Origin: a bacterium UBA2214
GTDB lineage: Bacteria; Zhuqueibacterota; Zhuqueibacteria; Residuimicrobiales; Residuimicrobiaceae
Direction of reading: 5' to 3'
Length of the DNA: 13,812 nt
Assembly (NCBI GenBank): GCA_002327255.1
Contig: DCUM01000055.1
Location: 1 to 13,812 of the forward strand
A program made the position numbers and the translations under genes. This document shows, one piece after another, positions 1-7,177 of the stretch. The notes under the pieces were generated by a model, which did not search any database, was not told where the DNA came from, and saw nothing but the letters and a program-made list of their open reading frames with translations. Numbering within the stretch: position 1 is the stretch's first letter; the number at the start of each line of letters is the position of its first letter.

Positions 1-219
1 GGCGTGAAAATCATCGGCCTGGCCAATCTGCCCGGTCACGTCGCCGTCCACGCCAGCCAGATGTACTCCGCCAATCTTTACAACCTGGTGGAGCATTTCT
101 GGAATGCCGATACCGCGGCGTTTGACCTGAAACTGGAAGATGAGATCATCAAATCCGCTCTGGTCACGCATGGCCGGCAGATTGTCCATCCCCTTTTGTT
201 GAAACATTATCAATCCTGA
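1..219 (+). CDS. pntAA: NAD(P) transhydrogenase subunit alpha part 1, C-terminal fragment
   Basis: This is the last ~72 codons of the soluble NAD(H)-binding subunit (domain I) of the proton-translocating transhydrogenase, which moves hydride between NADH and NADP+ using the proton gradient. The 5' end lies outside the window, so the reading frame simply enters at base 1. The visible residues (VKIIGLANLPGHVAVHASQM, then YSANLYNLVEHF) match the conserved end of this subunit, where PntA proteins read IIG-x-x-(D/N)LP followed by SQ(L/M)Y-x-x-NL-x-NL. The protein stops after this domain, so the alpha subunit is split in two, as in many bacteria with separate pntAA and pntAB. A good AAGGAG ribosome site lies right after its stop and serves pntAB. 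Identification is strengthened by the two following genes. Confidence 0.93.
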   Translation, partial: GVKIIGLANLPGHVAVHASQMYSANLYNLVEHFWNADTAAFDLKLEDEIIKSALVTHGRQIVHPLLLKHYQS

Positions 220-236
220 TAAGGAGTCGGCTTCCC

Positions 237-545
237 ATGCATGAATCCACAACCCCTTTGTCGATCAATCTGTTGATCTTTTTGCTCTCGGCCTTTCTCG
301 GCCTGGGGCTGATCCGGCGCGTGTCCAAATTGTTGCATACCCCGCTGATGTCGCTGACCAATGCCATATCCTCGGTTTCCGTGGTTGCAGCCCTGATCGT
401 GATGGCAGAACCCAAAAACAAGATGATCATGATCTTTGCCACCATCGCGGTAGCGCTGGCCGCCACCAATGTGATTTCGGGTTTCATGATCACCGAGCGC
501 ATCTTGCGCATGTTCAAAAAAGATCATGGAGGAAAGACACCATGA
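237..545 (+). CDS. pntAB: NAD(P) transhydrogenase subunit alpha part 2 (membrane)
   Basis: A 102-aa membrane protein forming the alpha part of the proton channel (domain II) of transhydrogenase. Three hydrophobic stretches are visible, roughly residues 8-22, 42-60 and 63-80, and the family hallmark HTPLMSLTNAISS follows the first. The C-terminus is short and charged (ERILRMFKKDHGGK). Start ATG 237 is preceded by AAGGAG at 221-226. The TGA stop at 543-545 overlaps the ATG of pntB at 542 (ATGA), a sign of translational coupling and equal production of the two membrane subunits. Length is normal for stand-alone PntAB. The segment after the hallmark reads SVSVVAAL, where many relatives carry Gly-rich GIxxVGA, a modest divergence. 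Confidence 0.94.
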   Translation: MHESTTPLSINLLIFLLSAFLGLGLIRRVSKLLHTPLMSLTNAISSVSVVAALIVMAEPKNKMIMIFATIAVALAATNVISGFMITERILRMFKKDHGGKTP

Positions 546-1915
546 TGGGGAGTCTGGTAAGTTATCTCTACGTCCTTTCCGCGGTACTTTTCGTTTTTTC
601 GCTGAAATGGATGAGCGAAGTGAAGACCTCGCGGCGGGGCAATTGGGCGGGTGGCGCGGGCATGCTGATCGCGGTCGTGGCCACGATGATCGCGTACAAG
701 ACGCAGCACCTGGATCTGGTGATCATCGCCATGGTGGTGGGCACGGCCATCGGCATTCCCATCGCCCTGAAGCTGCCGATGACCGCCGTGCCGCAGCGAA
801 CCGCGATGTCGCATGCCTTTGGCTCGCTGGCTGTGGCCCTGGTGGGCACGGCGGAATATTATCAGCGCCTGCCGGAGATCGACACCTTCACCATGACCGT
901 TCTGGCGGCGGAGATGATTCTGGGGTATCTGACGTTCACCGGATCGACCATTGCGTTTTTAAAACTGCAGGAGATGATTTCCGGCAAGCCGCTCATCTAT
1001 AAGGGGCGGAATATCGTCAGCGGCCTGATCGTTGCCATCGCGCTTGGTTCGGCCATCGGCCTCATCATCGCCCCGACCCATCCCTATTTTCTGCCGATAT
1101 TGGTTGTCGCGGCGCTGTTGTTTGGCTTTCTGCTGGTCATGGGCATCGGCGGCGCGGACATGCCCACGGTCATCGCCATATTGAACTCCTATGCCGGTCT
1201 CTCGGCCGCGGCGTTGGGTTTCGTCCTTGACAACCAGGTGCTCATCGTCGCCGGCACGCTGGATGGCGCCTCCGGTTTCATCCTCGCCATTTTGATGTGC
1301 AAGGCGATGAACCGCTCCTTCGCCAGTGTCCTTTTCGGCGGATTCGGCGCCACGGCCGCAGGCCAGGGCGCCGCGGTGAGCGGTGAAATCCGCCCATTGA
1401 GTGTGGAGGATGCCTATATCATCCTGGAGGGCGCCTCTTCGGTGGTCTTTGTGCCGGGATATGGGCTGGCGGTATCGCAGGCCCAGCAGGCGGCGCGGGA
1501 ACTGGGCGAAGTGCTGGAGAAGCGCGGCGCGGAAGTTTCCTATGGCATTCATCCCGTGGCGGGACGCATGCCGGGGCACATGAATGTGCTTCTGGCGGAG
1601 GCCAATGTCCCTTACGACCAGTTGATCGAAGCGGAGCAGATCAATGCCAAGATGGCGACGACCGATGTCTGCGTGGTGATTGGCGCCAATGATGTGGTCA
1701 ATCCGGCCGCGCAGGAGGATGCGTCGAGTCCGTTGTACGGCATGCCGATCATTGAAGTGCATAAATCGAGAACCGTCATCGTGCTCAAGCGTTCGATGCG
1801 TCCGGGCTTTGCCGGCGTGGAGAATCCGTTGTTTTTCAAGAACAACACGCGCATGTTGTTCGGGGATGCCAAGGCGACGCTCCAGGCTTTGGTGGCGGAA
1901 TTCGCGGAAAAATAA
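542..1915 (+). CDS. pntB: NAD(P) transhydrogenase subunit beta
   Basis: A 457-aa integral membrane protein with the NADP(H)-binding domain III at its C-terminus; with PntAA and PntAB it makes NADPH from NADH at the expense of the proton gradient. The first ~270 residues are a run of hydrophobic helices. Domain III follows: VPGYGLAVSQAQ at residues 304-315 (nucleotide-binding loop), then YGIHPVAGRMPGHMNVLLAEA, IGANDVVNPAA at 380-390, and VLKRSMRPGFAGVENPLF from about 414, containing the Lys-Arg pair that contacts NADP phosphate in known PntB. All expected motifs are intact and length is normal, so it should be active. Start ATG 542 overlaps the pntAB stop and has GGAGGA upstream at 529-534. 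No clear terminator follows. Confidence 0.96.
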   Translation: MMGSLVSYLYVLSAVLFVFSLKWMSEVKTSRRGNWAGGAGMLIAVVATMIAYKTQHLDLVIIAMVVGTAIGIPIALKLPMTAVPQRTAMSHAFGSLAVALVGTAEYYQRLPEIDTFTMTVLAAEMILGYLTFTGSTIAFLKLQEMISGKPLIYKGRNIVSGLIVAIALGSAIGLIIAPTHPYFLPILVVAALLFGFLLVMGIGGADMPTVIAILNSYAGLSAAALGFVLDNQVLIVAGTLDGASGFILAILMCKAMNRSFASVLFGGFGATAAGQGAAVSGEIRPLSVEDAYIILEGASSVVFVPGYGLAVSQAQQAARELGEVLEKRGAEVSYGIHPVAGRMPGHMNVLLAEANVPYDQLIEAEQINAKMATTDVCVVIGANDVVNPAAQEDASSPLYGMPIIEVHKSRTVIVLKRSMRPGFAGVENPLFFKNNTRMLFGDAKATLQALVAEFAEK

Positions 1916-2395
1916 AGAGATAACGGGGTCGGACCAAGATATTTATAATGAATACATTGGGTTAGGTGCATAAAGAGTCCTAAAATTAGCCTTGAATATT
2001 GCATTTATCGGGCCAAAAGAGGCGATCAGTGAATTTGCTGGCTTGATAGCATGGCAAGGTGCGCGGTTGGTCAAAATGTCGTAGTGTAACCCACTTTCAG
2101 GCAATGAGAGATTGACGAGTGTCTTCGCAGGTACCCTGGCAGATTCTGTCCCCGCGGCCATTTACGAAAAGATACCTGTTGAATGACATTTTGGGGTAAT
2201 ACGACGGGAGCGCACCGCTGTGACCGCAATAAAATCCATGATGGCAGCGGGCAAGGCGCGGTTCGTGAGGAATTGTTTGATTTTAATCATACTACGATCG
2301 TCCAGGGACTCTTTCAGCCTTGCGGAATGCGGCAACCACAAAACCGGCACGCCGCGAACGCCACAATCCCCGGAGCATACTGCATCTCTTCGACG
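1916..2395. other. Non-coding spacer between pntB and the convergent secreted-protein gene
   Basis: I see no convincing gene in this 480-base stretch. Open frames on both strands are short, lack ribosome sites and match nothing I recognise. It contains a possible small mobile-element relic (1924-2154, listed separately). No strong intrinsic terminator is visible for pntB on the plus strand or for the minus-strand gene ending at 2396. Confidence 0.5.
1924..2154. repeat. Possible small non-autonomous element with CGGGG-type ends
   Basis: The stretch opens with CGGGGTCGGACC (1924-1935) and closes with AGATTCTGTCCCCG (2141-2154), whose reverse complement is CGGGGACAGAATCT. The two ends therefore form an imperfect inverted pair, CGGGG-N-C-N-GA. 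Sequences of the form CGGGGTCGGACC and CGGGGACAGAATC are, in my recollection, frequent next to REP-associated tyrosine transposase genes in environmental genomes. The ~230 bases between them carry only broken frames. It could be a decayed element or coincidence. Confidence 0.25.
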
Positions 2396-4567
2396 CTAGC
2401 GAATCAGGAGAATCTTTCGGGTTAATCTGGTCTGTTCGTTTGATTGCAGATTCAAAAGTTCAACAGCAATCAAATAGAGACCGCTGCTGACGCGCCGGTT
2501 GTCCGCATCCCTGCTATCCCAATGAAGCGCAGCGGAGCCGGCAAAATTTTCCCTTGCCCATAGTTCCCTGACCAGTCGGCCCTGCAGATTGAAAATATGC
2601 ACGCAAACCTTTGAATTTTCCGGCACGTTGAGGCGAATGCCGGTTTGTGAATTGAATGGATTGGGAAAAGAGGCTAATTCGGCCGCGACCGGTTTGATCC
2701 CTTCCTGATTTCTCTTCACCCGGGTATTCTGCGGCCGGAACAGGATGGCGCGGTCCCATATGATCTCCTCCGGAGAGCATCCCACCATGGTTGCCGGCTC
2801 GACATAAGCGCGAAAGCCAATGACCGATGGAGCGCCATAATCGACTCCCGTATACTTTTTCTCAGCATCTGTCGGAATCACGATAGTGGTTTGGTCCATC
2901 GCGGTACGCGCAAACTTGCAGACATAAAAGCTATCCGCCAGGGTGGTGTCTCCCAGGTAATCTTTGGCGCTGCCTGCATACGCCCGATCCGTGATGCTGC
3001 CGACGCCGTTCCATACGGTGCGTCCATAGAAACTGGCGTTGCAGTATACGGCTTTGTTCGTTTTGGTATGGTTAACGCCATAGGCGATGAGTATATCATC
3101 CTGGTTAAGCGCAAACGTTTCGGTCAGCATGTAAATGGTATCGCGCACCTCAGCCAGTGTATTGGCGCCCTGGCGAATGGCTTCCCATCCTTCCAACTGC
3201 CATTCCGTACCCCAAATCGATGTCTGCAATTCCATCACTTCGTAGCCGTTGCCGTATTGGTCGATGATGGCTTGTCTGAGTTGCGCCATGCCTACATTCA
3301 AGTGGAATTCCGTCGTACCAGATCCTCTTGTGCGCAGTGTCGGGGTCGGATAAAAATCGGGTTCCACAGGATTCTCGGGGGTGATGCGAAGAATTTCCAG
3401 CGTCGGATTTTGCAGATACCGGGCCTCATCCTGTTGATTGGCAAATAGTGATGTCCGATGGATATAGCCCAAAAAATCCGCTTTTTCGTCGAGGCCAAAA
3501 TGGACAATTTCACTGGGATAGATGTCGAGATAGATATCATCTTCCGGGATACCGGCCTGCGCGGCCGCGCCTTTGATGGCTGTTGCGATTTTTTGGTCCG
3601 CCGTTGAAATAATCACGATAAAGCGGTTGAAAGCCTGGGTATTTATGCGTCCTGCAGGGATGTTAAAGGCATTTTGGGTGTCGCCCAAACTGGCATAAAT
3701 TTTTTTACGATGTGGAGAGGCGTCCTCATAATACCGGTTCACCAGATAACTGCGGTAACTGTAGTAGCTGCATTCCGGCGGCGTCCGGCCGATGATGATA
3801 AAGGCTTCATCGGCGCGCATGTAGTGTATGGCGGGTATTGCATAAACGAATGACATCTCGGGTGCCGGCGGCGTCTGGATGAGGAAATAGGGCGTGTTGA
3901 CGTTGTTGCCCTGGCAATCGGGCGTATACCCGGCATAGTACATTTCAATGGGATTGACACGGTTGATGGAACCTTGCTGAACGATGAACTGTGATTGACT
4001 CAATGCATCGGCCAAACCTTTGGTTTGTGAAATAATATCGCCAATCTGGGCCGCGGGATTGGCGGCTATGTGTATTGAAGTATCGGCTGCATTGAATTGT
4101 ACCGATCCATCGATAGCCCTGGCAAGAAAATTGAGCGGAGCATAGACGGCATTGTGCAGGAATTCTGCCGGCGGCAGCATATCGACCATTTGACAGGCCA
4201 CAAATCCTCTTTTGTAGTTAACGGCTGCGAATGAGATGATTTTGCCGTACTGAACGGTCAGCCCTCTATTGCCAACAAAAGAGTAATAGCGGCAACCGGC
4301 TATCGCACAAAAGGAGCTGGCATCAACCAAAAGGCCTTCATTGCGGATTATGAAAGCCAGTGGTTGATTTGTTATGGTACCGTTCAAGTAGGTGGTCGCA
4401 TGCAATAGCGAGTCTGTGCTGGAAATGGTTACAGAATTTGGGCCGGATGAGATTCGATTCCGTGCCCATGCGTGCGGATCGAAGGAATCCCACATGAAGA
4501 TAGTGGCGAGCAGGATGCAGGAGAACAAAAATGTAATGTGTTTGCGGGAAAGCTGTTTGCGAGTCAT
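2396..4567 (-). CDS. Secreted protein: copper-amine-oxidase-type N-domain, unknown middle, C-terminal sorting domain
   Basis: A 723-aa exported protein of unknown function. Residues 1-35 form a signal peptide (RK-rich start, FLFSCILLATIFM core, AWA before the likely cut). Residues ~50-170 resemble the copper amine oxidase N-terminal-like domain: a VDASSFCAIAG strand pattern, then AVYAPLNFLARAIDGSVQF and a short closing strand. This fold usually serves in the cell envelope and does not itself give oxidase activity. Residues ~180-610 belong to no family I can name; conserved-looking points are GRTPPECSYYSYRSYL, FNRFIVIISTADQ, IYPSEIVHFG and ILIAYGVNHTKTNKAVY. Residues ~627-723 are a FlgD-like/type A sorting domain (FPNPFN, VHIFNLQGRLVREL, SSGLYLIAVELL). 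Start ATG 4567 is chosen because GGAGG lies 5 nt before it; the upstream in-frame ATG at 4579 overlaps that ribosome site. It stands alone, divergent from the SnoaL-like gene. Confidence 0.85.
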   Translation of the reverse strand: MTRKQLSRKHITFLFSCILLATIFMWDSFDPHAWARNRISSGPNSVTISSTDSLLHATTYLNGTITNQPLAFIIRNEGLLVDASSFCAIAGCRYYSFVGNRGLTVQYGKIISFAAVNYKRGFVACQMVDMLPPAEFLHNAVYAPLNFLARAIDGSVQFNAADTSIHIAANPAAQIGDIISQTKGLADALSQSQFIVQQGSINRVNPIEMYYAGYTPDCQGNNVNTPYFLIQTPPAPEMSFVYAIPAIHYMRADEAFIIIGRTPPECSYYSYRSYLVNRYYEDASPHRKKIYASLGDTQNAFNIPAGRINTQAFNRFIVIISTADQKIATAIKGAAAQAGIPEDDIYLDIYPSEIVHFGLDEKADFLGYIHRTSLFANQQDEARYLQNPTLEILRITPENPVEPDFYPTPTLRTRGSGTTEFHLNVGMAQLRQAIIDQYGNGYEVMELQTSIWGTEWQLEGWEAIRQGANTLAEVRDTIYMLTETFALNQDDILIAYGVNHTKTNKAVYCNASFYGRTVWNGVGSITDRAYAGSAKDYLGDTTLADSFYVCKFARTAMDQTTIVIPTDAEKKYTGVDYGAPSVIGFRAYVEPATMVGCSPEEIIWDRAILFRPQNTRVKRNQEGIKPVAAELASFPNPFNSQTGIRLNVPENSKVCVHIFNLQGRLVRELWARENFAGSAALHWDSRDADNRRVSSGLYLIAVELLNLQSNEQTRLTRKILLIR

Positions 4568-4572
4568 TCCCA

Positions 4573-4577
4573 CCTCC
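4573..4577 (-). promoter_or_regulatory. Ribosome binding site fixing the start of the 723-aa secreted protein
   Basis: On the minus strand GGAGG sits 5 nt upstream of ATG 4567. The alternative ATG at 4579 immediately precedes this GGAGG, so its codons would include the ribosome site itself. This decides for the shorter 723-aa reading. Confidence 0.75.
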
Positions 4578-4584
4578 ATTCATT

Positions 4585-4617
4585 TTGATAGGAATTTGTT
4601 GATAGAAATTTTGATCT
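4585..4617. repeat. Three short direct repeats TTGATAG/TTGATCT in a divergent promoter region
   Basis: TTGATAG occurs at 4585-4591 and 4599-4605, and the related TTGATCT at 4611-4617, spaced 14 and 12 bases apart. They lie in the 50-base gap between the minus-strand secreted-protein gene and the plus-strand SnoaL-like gene. Regularly spaced repeats in a divergent promoter can be operator sites, but the motif is short and AT-rich, so chance is a real alternative. Confidence 0.25.
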
Positions 4618-5124
4618 ATGCCAGATTGTAAAAAAAAGGGCAGCCCTCCTCGCAGTAAGCCATTACAGACGAAATGTATCCTCGCCCATCGCCATTTCCG
4701 GCAACAAAGCCATCCATCAAGCCCTCTTTCCCTCTCACTAACCGTTAAAGTAGCTTTTCAAGCGGACAAAGTCAAACAAATATTCAAAAAAGAATGCAAC
4801 CTGGCGAAGACGCTATGGCAAGACCTTGCGCAGCAGACAAACTTGAATGCAAATTGGGCGGGAATTATCAGATACAGACGCGGTCAAAGCAGATTCTGGA
4901 TGTACCCCCATTTCCCGGCAGTTCGTTATGAGACCCGGGACCTGCAGATCGATTTCTCACGCTCCGGGGATGTCGCCTGGTTTTATTGTCTGCCCGATGA
5001 CATTAATGAGCGGAAGGGGCAACCCGCCAGTTGGGAAAACACCCGCTGGAGCGGCGTGCTGGAGAGGAGAAGGGGCAGATGGGTCATCGTGCAGATGCAT
5101 TTTTCTTTTGCCAGTGAATCGTGA
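4618..5124 (+). CDS. SnoaL/NTF2-like domain protein with an eroded or unusual N-terminal half
   Basis: The second half of this 168-aa frame is a clear SnoaL-like (NTF2 fold) C-terminus: RYETRDLQIDFSRSGDVAWF, then ENTRWSGVLERRRGRWVIVQ followed by MHFSF, matching the strand pattern of small domains that bind ligands or stress signals. I expect the family to begin with a helix-rich segment followed by a stretch like FQT-D-x-K-x-x-IxG; here residues 1-90 do not resemble it, are rich in Lys/Ser/Pro, and no ribosome site precedes ATG 4618. A neighbouring frame near 4857-4885 reads YQIQTRSKQIL, which is close to the missing piece, so a frameshift plus small deletion around 4885-4900 is plausible. 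I list it as a CDS but a pseudogene is about equally likely. The hairpin at 5160-5195 follows its stop. Confidence 0.5.
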   Translation: MPDCKKKGSPPRSKPLQTKCILAHRHFRQQSHPSSPLSLSLTVKVAFQADKVKQIFKKECNLAKTLWQDLAQQTNLNANWAGIIRYRRGQSRFWMYPHFPAVRYETRDLQIDFSRSGDVAWFYCLPDDINERKGQPASWENTRWSGVLERRRGRWVIVQMHFSFASES

Positions 5125-5706
5125 GCGAGGCATGCCGGTGCCGGATCACTTCCCGCAGCCACTGCCTTGAAGCAGGGGAAAGATTCAAGGCAGTGACAAA
5201 GATGCCTTATCGGCCAGAGTTCCCATCCGCATTATCTCTTCGCGGGCCGCTAATTATTCATTCGGGCAATCCTCAGAACCATTTATTCACCAGCCCAGGG
5301 TCAAGGGCAGGGTATGCGCCATCCCACCGTTGCAGCGTTCGCATCGGACCCCAACAGCGAAATGTCATTCATTGCGTCAAGAGAACCCGGTCGCACTATC
5401 GATGCGTGTTTGTGGCGCATAATGCTCATCATTGAAAATATTTTGCAACTTTTTCTTGTATCGAGGGCGTGTGGCATTTATCTTACGTTATAGTGTGAAG
5501 AACCGGTGATCCATAAAGATTTTGCCATGATGGTTGTGACTTCTCTTTGTTCACAAAACGGATCTCCAACCGCCTGCCCCCTTTTTTCACGCCACTGATT
5601 TTATTGCCATTCCGTTTTTCCTGAACTCCGGCAGAACGCCTTTCCCTGTATGATGATGATGCGGCCACGAGGTCACAGAGTTTTCAAAAATTGAAAGGAA
5701 TTCTGT
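5125..5706. other. Non-coding spacer between the SnoaL-like gene and the PKD-GEVED gene
   Basis: No gene is supported here. A frame running through 5121-5435 has no recognisable content and unusual composition for a protein (Arg, His, Ser and Pro rich). The stretch contains the perfect hairpin at 5160-5195 and an AT-rich zone at about 5430-5500 that may hold the promoter of the downstream gene, though I cannot define its boxes. Confidence 0.5.
5160..5195 (+). terminator. Perfect 12-bp hairpin downstream of the SnoaL-like gene (terminator-like, no T tract)
   Basis: CACTGCCTTGAA (5160-5171) pairs without mismatch with TTCAAGGCAGTG (5184-5195) around a 12-nt loop. It begins 35 bases after the stop at 5124. 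No run of T follows (ACAAAGATG), so it is not a classical intrinsic terminator; it may stabilise the transcript end, or be a mobile palindrome. Confidence 0.45.
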
Positions 5707-6765
5707 ATGAAAAATTGCAGTTCGGTGCTATCGAGAAAGCCTGCATACGCCTTTTTGATTTTGTGCGTTGTTCTGCCCTCATTATTGGGTTCGGCGCCGC
5801 GTCAGGCAGGTTATAAAGAAGTCTCCGCTTCTCTGGCTTGCATAGCGGATTTCTACCGATCGGATTCTTCCGGGTGCAGTCCCTTCACGGTCACTTTTAC
5901 CGATAATTCACAGGGCGTCATCTCTTCCTGCCAATGGATTTTTGCCGGTGGTAGTCCCGGCAGTGCCACCGGTTCCGAACCACATACCGTCACCTGCAGC
6001 GCGGCCGGAACCTATGATGCCACTCTGACCATCGCCTGCCGCGAGAGAGATGACTCGGTGACAAAAACGATCACTGTCAGCGACTGCACTTGCGATGCCG
6101 ATGCCTCCGGGGACGACGATGACATCATCCCCGATGACGAGGATGGCGTGTTTTTCACCTCCATCCTGATTCCAGGTCAAATGGCAAGCCTCACCGTCAT
6201 CGCTTCCGATACCGCTGTCCTCAATGCCTGAATGGATTTTAATATGGACGGCGACTGGGCAGACTCTGATGAGCAGATCCACAAAAATTTTCCAACCACC
6301 AGCGGCAGTAACTATTTTGCCTTTCTGGTGCCATCAACAGCAAAAGAGGGCGCCACCTTCGCGCGCTTCCGTTTCAGCACCGTCGATCCGAGAAGCCATT
6401 CGGGACTGGCCATCGATGGTGAAGTGGAGGACTATGCCATCGAGATCCGGCCGACTTTTGTCGATCGGGAAAAGGATACGATTCCTGTGCGGTTCGAGTT
6501 GCAGCAGAATTATCCCAATCCGTTCAATCCGGTTACAAAGATTTGTTATTCTTTGCCAAGGGCGGAACAGGTAAGGCTGACGGTCTTTAATCTTTCCGGC
6601 CAGAAGGTGGCAGCCCTGGTCGACGAGGCGCGACCAGCCGGTTTTCATCAGGTTATATGGGATGGCCGCGACGCGGCGGGAAGGATCTCATCTTCAGGAA
6701 TTTATCTGTACCGCATCGAAGCGGGAGAATTCAATGCGGTGAAAAAGTTGCTCTTTTTGAAGTAA
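5707..6765 (+). pseudogene. Secreted PKD-GEVED-sorting-domain protein interrupted by an in-frame TGA
   Basis: One reading frame of 352 codons split by a TGA at codon 175 (6229-6231). Before it: a signal peptide (residues 1-~34, AYAFLILCVVLPSLL core), a PKD domain (~43-128: SGCSPFTVTFTDNS, CQWIFAGG, AGTYDATLTI), an acidic Asp-rich linker, and the first half of a GEVED domain (DGVFFTSILIPGQ to LNA). After it: the second GEVED half (MDFNMDGDWADSDEQI, FARFRFSTVD, GEVEDYAIEI), then a FlgD-like sorting domain (YPNPFNP, SGIYLYRIEAGEF, KKLLFLK). GEVED domains normally read LNAW(I/V/M)DFN at this point, so TGA replaces the Trp codon TGG by a single G-to-A change. ATG follows the TGA directly, so re-initiation could give a second product, but it would lack a signal peptide. 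AAAGGAA at 5693-5699 supports ATG 5707. Probable role if intact: surface adhesion. Confidence 0.85.
6229..6231 (+). other. In-frame TGA at a conserved Trp position (nonsense codon)
   Basis: The codon lies between LNA and MDFNMDGDW of the GEVED domain, where relatives have Trp. Genes nearby (pntAA, pntAB, baeRF) use TGA as a true stop, and the same gene writes Trp as TGG elsewhere (CQWIF, GDWAD, VIWDG), so code reassignment is unlikely. The direct neighbour ATG makes TGAATG. Confidence 0.85.
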
Positions 6766-7177
6766 GGCCAAATGACCTGTCCAAAAAGCTGCAAAGTTAT
6801 CGAACAGAGTAGCGCACGTTTCCGGATCACATTTTGCACAACTGGAAGCGAACACAGCTCACGTGCTATTCCCGGTTCTGGCTGCCAGTCGCGACATGAA
6901 TGTCGCGTTACATGGCGCACGACACTCATGTCGTATCCCCAAGAAAAATCGGACTTCAGGGTCAGCCCCGGGTTGGACTTGAAATGGCGCAAACCAATCG
7001 CTAACTGGTTGCCGGCAGACAGACGGAGAGGTCAAGTTTTCAAAAGCGAATGATAGTCAAAGGATATCATCGTCCCGGTCGTCTCAAAAAGGCAGGGACT
7101 TGCAGCTCAGGAAAAAAACGGCATTTTATCGAATTTAGCCAGTCATCGATTGAAAGTGCCATGGAGGGTGGAAGATC
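6766..7177. other. Non-coding spacer with REP-like palindromes
   Basis: No gene is supported in this 412-base gap. It carries two adjacent short palindromes (6890-6907 and 6919-6934) and the ribosome site of the next gene (GGAGGG at 7163-7168). I see no clear promoter or intrinsic terminator. Confidence 0.5.
6885..6938 (-). repeat. REP-like pair of palindromes
   Basis: CGCGACAT-GA-ATGTCGCG (6890-6907, 8-bp stem, 2-nt loop) is followed 11 bases on by ACGACA-CTCA-TGTCGT (6919-6934, 6-bp stem). Read on the minus strand, the hairpins are preceded by GTAA and GGAT respectively, and both share the GACAT core. The paired, intergenic arrangement is like REP/BIME elements. A third palindrome of this style is at 13779-13795. 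Confidence 0.55.

Noticed and set aside
1943..2350. Two minus-strand frames in the spacer as small genes or transposase pieces
   Set aside because: No ribosome site and no match to a family I know; the loose TNRA similarity between them is noted only as a finding.
5121..5435. 104-codon plus-strand frame overlapping the SnoaL-like stop
   Set aside because: No recognisable motif, Arg/His/Ser-rich, no ribosome site of its own and it runs through the 5160-5195 hairpin.
5534..5556. TTGTGA...TCACAA inverted pair resembling a CRP/FNR-type site
   Set aside because: The half-sites are 11 bases apart, where CRP sites have 6, and the location relative to the gene at 5707 is not telling.
6229..6231. 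TGA as selenocysteine or a reassigned code
   Set aside because: The expected residue is Trp, not Cys/Sec; no clear SECIS-like stem was noted; TGA ends several nearby genes and TGG encodes Trp in this gene.
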